This document shows positions 61,386 to 64,000 of a stretch of 64,000 nt of DNA, in pieces. Within the stretch, counting starts at the first letter, position 1, and each line of letters opens with the position of its first letter. The notes under the pieces are model-generated. The model did no database searches, was not told the origin of the DNA, and was given only the letters and a program-made list of their open reading frames with translations. Made by a program: the position numbers and the translations under genes. The stretch comes from Aeromicrobium tamlense (lineage in GTDB: Bacteria > Actinomycetota > Actinomycetes > Propionibacteriales > Nocardioidaceae), in assembly GCF_013408555.1 (NCBI RefSeq), contig NZ_JACBZN010000001.1, positions 620,001 to 684,000 of the forward strand. Reading direction: 5' to 3'.

Positions 61386-63358
61386 GGGCGCTCCTCGGGC
61401 AGCGGGATCGAGAGGTGCACGGTGGTGCCGCCGCCGGGGGTGGGGCGGTGCTCGATCGTTCCCTCGAGCTCGGCGGCGCGCTGGCGCATGCTCGTCAGGC
61501 CCACGCCGGCGCGCGGGTGGGCGGGCAGCCCGCGGCCGTTGTCGGCGACCGTCACGTGGACGCCGTCGCCTCGACGGGCCTCGAGGCGCACGCGCGAGGC
61601 GGCGCTGTGCTTCACCGCGTTCGTCACGGCCTCGGCCGCGATGGCGTAGGCCGCCACCTCGACCGCCGCGGGCAGGTCGCCCAGGTCGTGGACGTCGGCC
61701 TCGCCGACGATCGGCTCGATGCCGGCGACGAGCTGGCGAAGCGACTCCTCGAGCCCGACCTGGTCGAGGATCGGCGGGCGCAGGCCGTGCGAGACCGAGC
61801 GGACGTCGGCCACGGTCTCGCGCAGGCGGTCGCGGATCAGCACCGCGTGCTCGCCGTGGTCGCTGTCGGAGAGCTGGTGGGCCAGCACGTCGGCCTGCAG
61901 GGCGATGGCCGCGAGGGAGGGCCCGACGCCGTCGTGCAGGTCGTTGCGGAGGCGGCGGCGCTCCTCCTCGCGCGCGCCGACGATCGAGGCGCGGCTGCGC
62001 TGCACGTCGGCCACGAGTCCGGCCGCGTACGCGAGCATCCCCGCCTGGGCCGCCGACTCGTCGAGCACCTGGCGCTCCTGGCGCGTGAAGCCCTCGCCCT
62101 CGCGGCGTGGGCCGATCTCGAGCAGGCCGACCTCGCGCCCCATCGCGACGGCGTCGAGGGCCACGACGTGCTCGGGCCGTCGGCCACTCTCGACCGAGGC
62201 GAGGCCGGGCCCGCTGAAGCCGACGTACGGCAGACGCATCGTGGTGCGCACGGCCGCGACCAGCTCGCGCAGGGCCTCGCGCGGCTCGGTCGAGCCCGAC
62301 ATGGCCGCGGCGATGCGGCGGCCGAGCAGGCGCGAGCTCTCGCGTTCGGGGAACAGCCAGCGGTCCACCCCGTGCTGCACCGCCGCGCGCAGCAGCACCG
62401 CCGCCACGGCGAGGGCCGCGATGAGGAAGATGCCGCGGCGCGTCCCGGCGACCTCCGGGTCCAGCCGCAGCAGCAGCCAGGCGCCACACGCCATCACGAC
62501 CGCGAGCACGACGACGAACACCAGCGACCGGCCGAGGACGACGTCGATGTCGAACAGCCGGTGCCGCACGATCGCGACGGCGATGGCGAAGGGCACGCCC
62601 AGCAGGCCCATCGCGAACACGGCGGGGTGGGTGTCGGGCACGGCCGAGAGCAGCAGCGACACCAGGACGAAGACGCCGCCGAGCGCGAGCCACTGCAGCT
62701 GCGCCCGCTCGACGCCGACCGACCGACGGATGCGTCGCAGCACCGCCACGATCGCCACCGGGATGCCCACGAGGTTGCAGTAGATCGCCGAGATCAGGAC
62801 GACGTAGTTGAGCGCGTCGGGGACGGGGAGGTCGAGCGGGCTGTAGACGTTCGGGTCGATGTCGCTGCGGCCGGGGACCAGCATGCGGCAGACCGCGACG
62901 GCCGCCGCGGCGACGACGATCGACCAGGCGAACGGCCGCCAGCGCGGCGAGGGGAGTCGTCCGTCGGGGAACAGCAGCGGCACGAGGGGCAGCACCAGGA
63001 CGTAGGCCGCGAAGCCCCACATCGACGTCCAGTCGGTGAACGCGGCGAACGGCAGCTCGGAGACGTAGGCGTTCCAGATGCTGTACTCGCCGAGCAGCTG
63101 GTAGACCGAGATCCACGCCGTGCCCACGAGCAGCCAGCCGCAGCGGTTGCGCGGCTGGGCGCGCACGACGACGAGCCCGGCGAGGGGCCACGTCGCGCCG
63201 AACGCGAGGTTCGACCACGCGAAGACCGGGACCTCGGGGGAGCGGGCCTGCGCGACGACGTGGAGCGCGACGGCGCCCGCCGAGCACACCAGCGACACGA
63301 CCACGCAGGCGGCCGCCAGGCGGCGCAGCTGCGGATCGGTCAGGCGGGACACGAGCAC
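61382..63358 (-). CDS. Sensor histidine kinase, NarX/HisKA_3 family
   Basis: The 658-residue product has about 8-9 hydrophobic segments in its N-terminal half, a GAF-like cytoplasmic region, then the HisKA_3 phosphoacceptor in RNDLHDGVGPSLAAI (His near residue 470) and an ATPase domain with DNGRGLPAHPRAGVGL. The multi-span N-terminus suggests it senses membrane-associated signals. It is cotranscribed with the response regulator. The start GTG 63358 is one of several close GTG codons. Confidence 0.93.
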   Translation of the reverse strand: MLVSRLTDPQLRRLAAACVVVSLVCSAGAVALHVVAQARSPEVPVFAWSNLAFGATWPLAGLVVVRAQPRNRCGWLLVGTAWISVYQLLGEYSIWNAYVSELPFAAFTDWTSMWGFAAYVLVLPLVPLLFPDGRLPSPRWRPFAWSIVVAAAAVAVCRMLVPGRSDIDPNVYSPLDLPVPDALNYVVLISAIYCNLVGIPVAIVAVLRRIRRSVGVERAQLQWLALGGVFVLVSLLLSAVPDTHPAVFAMGLLGVPFAIAVAIVRHRLFDIDVVLGRSLVFVVVLAVVMACGAWLLLRLDPEVAGTRRGIFLIAALAVAAVLLRAAVQHGVDRWLFPERESSRLLGRRIAAAMSGSTEPREALRELVAAVRTTMRLPYVGFSGPGLASVESGRRPEHVVALDAVAMGREVGLLEIGPRREGEGFTRQERQVLDESAAQAGMLAYAAGLVADVQRSRASIVGAREEERRRLRNDLHDGVGPSLAAIALQADVLAHQLSDSDHGEHAVLIRDRLRETVADVRSVSHGLRPPILDQVGLEESLRQLVAGIEPIVGEADVHDLGDLPAAVEVAAYAIAAEAVTNAVKHSAASRVRLEARRGDGVHVTVADNGRGLPAHPRAGVGLTSMRQRAAELEGTIEHRPTPGGGTTVHLSIPLPEERP

Positions 63359-63507
63359 ATCGTGGCACGCAGCGGCGGTGGCCCGGGCCCGATCCGGGCA
63401 GGAATCCCGGGCGATCGGGGGTCCTCGTCCCTCCTGCCCGGGACGCGTCCCGACCTAGCTTCGGGTCACCGAGAACAGATCCGTGATCCTCCAGAAAGGG
63501 ACCCACC

Positions 63508-64000
63508 ATGACCGCCACCACCGCGCCCCACCCGCAGGCCGAGCCCGCCACCGTCGGACGAGGCCGCTGGCCGCTGCTGGGCGTCGCCGCCGGCATCGGC
63601 AGCATCGTCGCCACGCTCGCGCTGGACATCCACCCGTCGGGCTGGGACATCGACACCCCGTACAGCCAGGCCGTCGTCGAGCAGGTCAGCACCGGCAAGG
63701 CGCACGCCAGCGTCATCGTCGGCTACCTGACGGTGGGCCTGCTGCTCTTCCTCGCGGCTGCGTGGCGTCGTCACGTCGAGCCGCGAGCGCTGGCCAGCAC
63801 GGCCGCCCGGGTCGTCCCGCTGGCGCTGACCGCCGCGGCGGGCGCCCTGTCGCTCGGCTACGGCTGGCGCGGCGCGTTCGGCCTCTACACCGGCAACGAG
63901 GCGGGCGCCTTCGACACGGAGGGTCTCTACGTCCTGTTCGTGCTGAACGACTTCGGCGCCTACATCGGCTACCTCGGCGTCACCGTCGCCGCGGCCGCCG
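63508..64000 (+). CDS. Membrane protein, partial (3' end outside window)
   Basis: The frame starts at ATG 63508 after AGAAAGGG and is open to the end of the window (164 codons). It begins MTATTAPHPQAEPATVGRGR, followed by hydrophobic segments (for example WPLLGVAAGIGSIVATLAL) and a loop WDIDTPYSQAVV. At least four membrane segments are visible. I do not recognise the family. It diverges from the sensor kinase and may be its target. Confidence 0.8.
   Translation, partial: MTATTAPHPQAEPATVGRGRWPLLGVAAGIGSIVATLALDIHPSGWDIDTPYSQAVVEQVSTGKAHASVIVGYLTVGLLLFLAAAWRRHVEPRALASTAARVVPLALTAAAGALSLGYGWRGAFGLYTGNEAGAFDTEGLYVLFVLNDFGAYIGYLGVTVAAAA

Noticed and set aside
60741-63716. 991-residue minus-strand frame covering the kinase region
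   Set aside because: Only the last 214 residues, the response regulator, are real; the rest is an out-of-frame Arg/Ala-rich translation of the kinase gene.

Overview
This is a 64 kb stretch of a very GC-rich bacterial chromosome with short intergenic gaps, many 1-4 base gene overlaps, GTG starts and mycothiol-type enzymes. It looks like an actinomycete, and the gene families and order (rne, rplU, rpmA, obg, proB ... proA, nadD, rsfS, phosphatase, tRNA-Ala) fit Nocardioidaceae such as Aeromicrobium or Nocardioides. The genus is an inference. I see no phage, transposon, CRISPR array or plasmid functions, so this is chromosomal core plus lineage-specific genes.

Region 1 (1-13.7 kb) is conserved core: the end of RNase E/G, ribosomal proteins L21 and L27, the ribosome-assembly GTPase Obg and glutamate 5-kinase. 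A lineage-specific block follows (996-residue membrane protein, TetR regulator, serine hydrolase, FUSC protein), then proA, a 49-residue membrane protein, nadD, rsfS, a histidine phosphatase, tRNA-Ala(GGC) and a strong terminator. Region 2 (13.7-16.1 kb) is a zinc-starvation locus: cysteine-free copies of S14, L33 and L28 diverge from L31, L36, a CobW-like protein without a P-loop, and L32, around a Zur-type palindrome. These should replace zinc-containing ribosomal proteins; the CobW-like protein resembles the mycobacterial hibernation recruiter Mrf.

Region 3 (16-26 kb) holds a quinone oxidoreductase, a DUF4956-VTC-lipoprotein operon, a secreted phytase/esterase-like protein, and a TetR-regulated MacB-type ABC exporter with a tandem operator. 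Region 4 (26-42 kb) is metabolic and mixed: TrpB2, MFS exporter, M13 peptidase, siderophore-interacting protein, a two-domain CDP-ribitol synthase-like enzyme, pseudouridine synthase, a PLP dehydratase, acetyltransferases, hydrolases, a methyltransferase, a RutE-like reductase, a tocopherol-cyclase-like protein, and a divergent pair (MDMPI / PIG-L deacetylase).

Region 5 (42-55 kb) contains regulator-target pairs (MerR/membrane protein, HxlR/MFS-thioesterase), a GH16-like protein, an ECF41-type sigma factor, small stress-type proteins, flavoproteins and a glutamate-synthase-like flavoenzyme. Region 6 (55-64 kb) is a surface-sensing module: an ECF sigma factor fused to a zinc finger, a membrane segment and a C-terminal domain diverges from a 1170-residue LPXTG protein with SdrD-type repeats. 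A NarL-type two-component system and the start of a membrane protein cut by the window edge follow.

About fifteen genes have a TANNNT hexamer ending 6-7 bases before the start codon, the layout of leaderless actinobacterial promoters; these decide several start codons. One pair (M13 peptidase / siderophore-interacting protein) shares a single symmetric hexamer.
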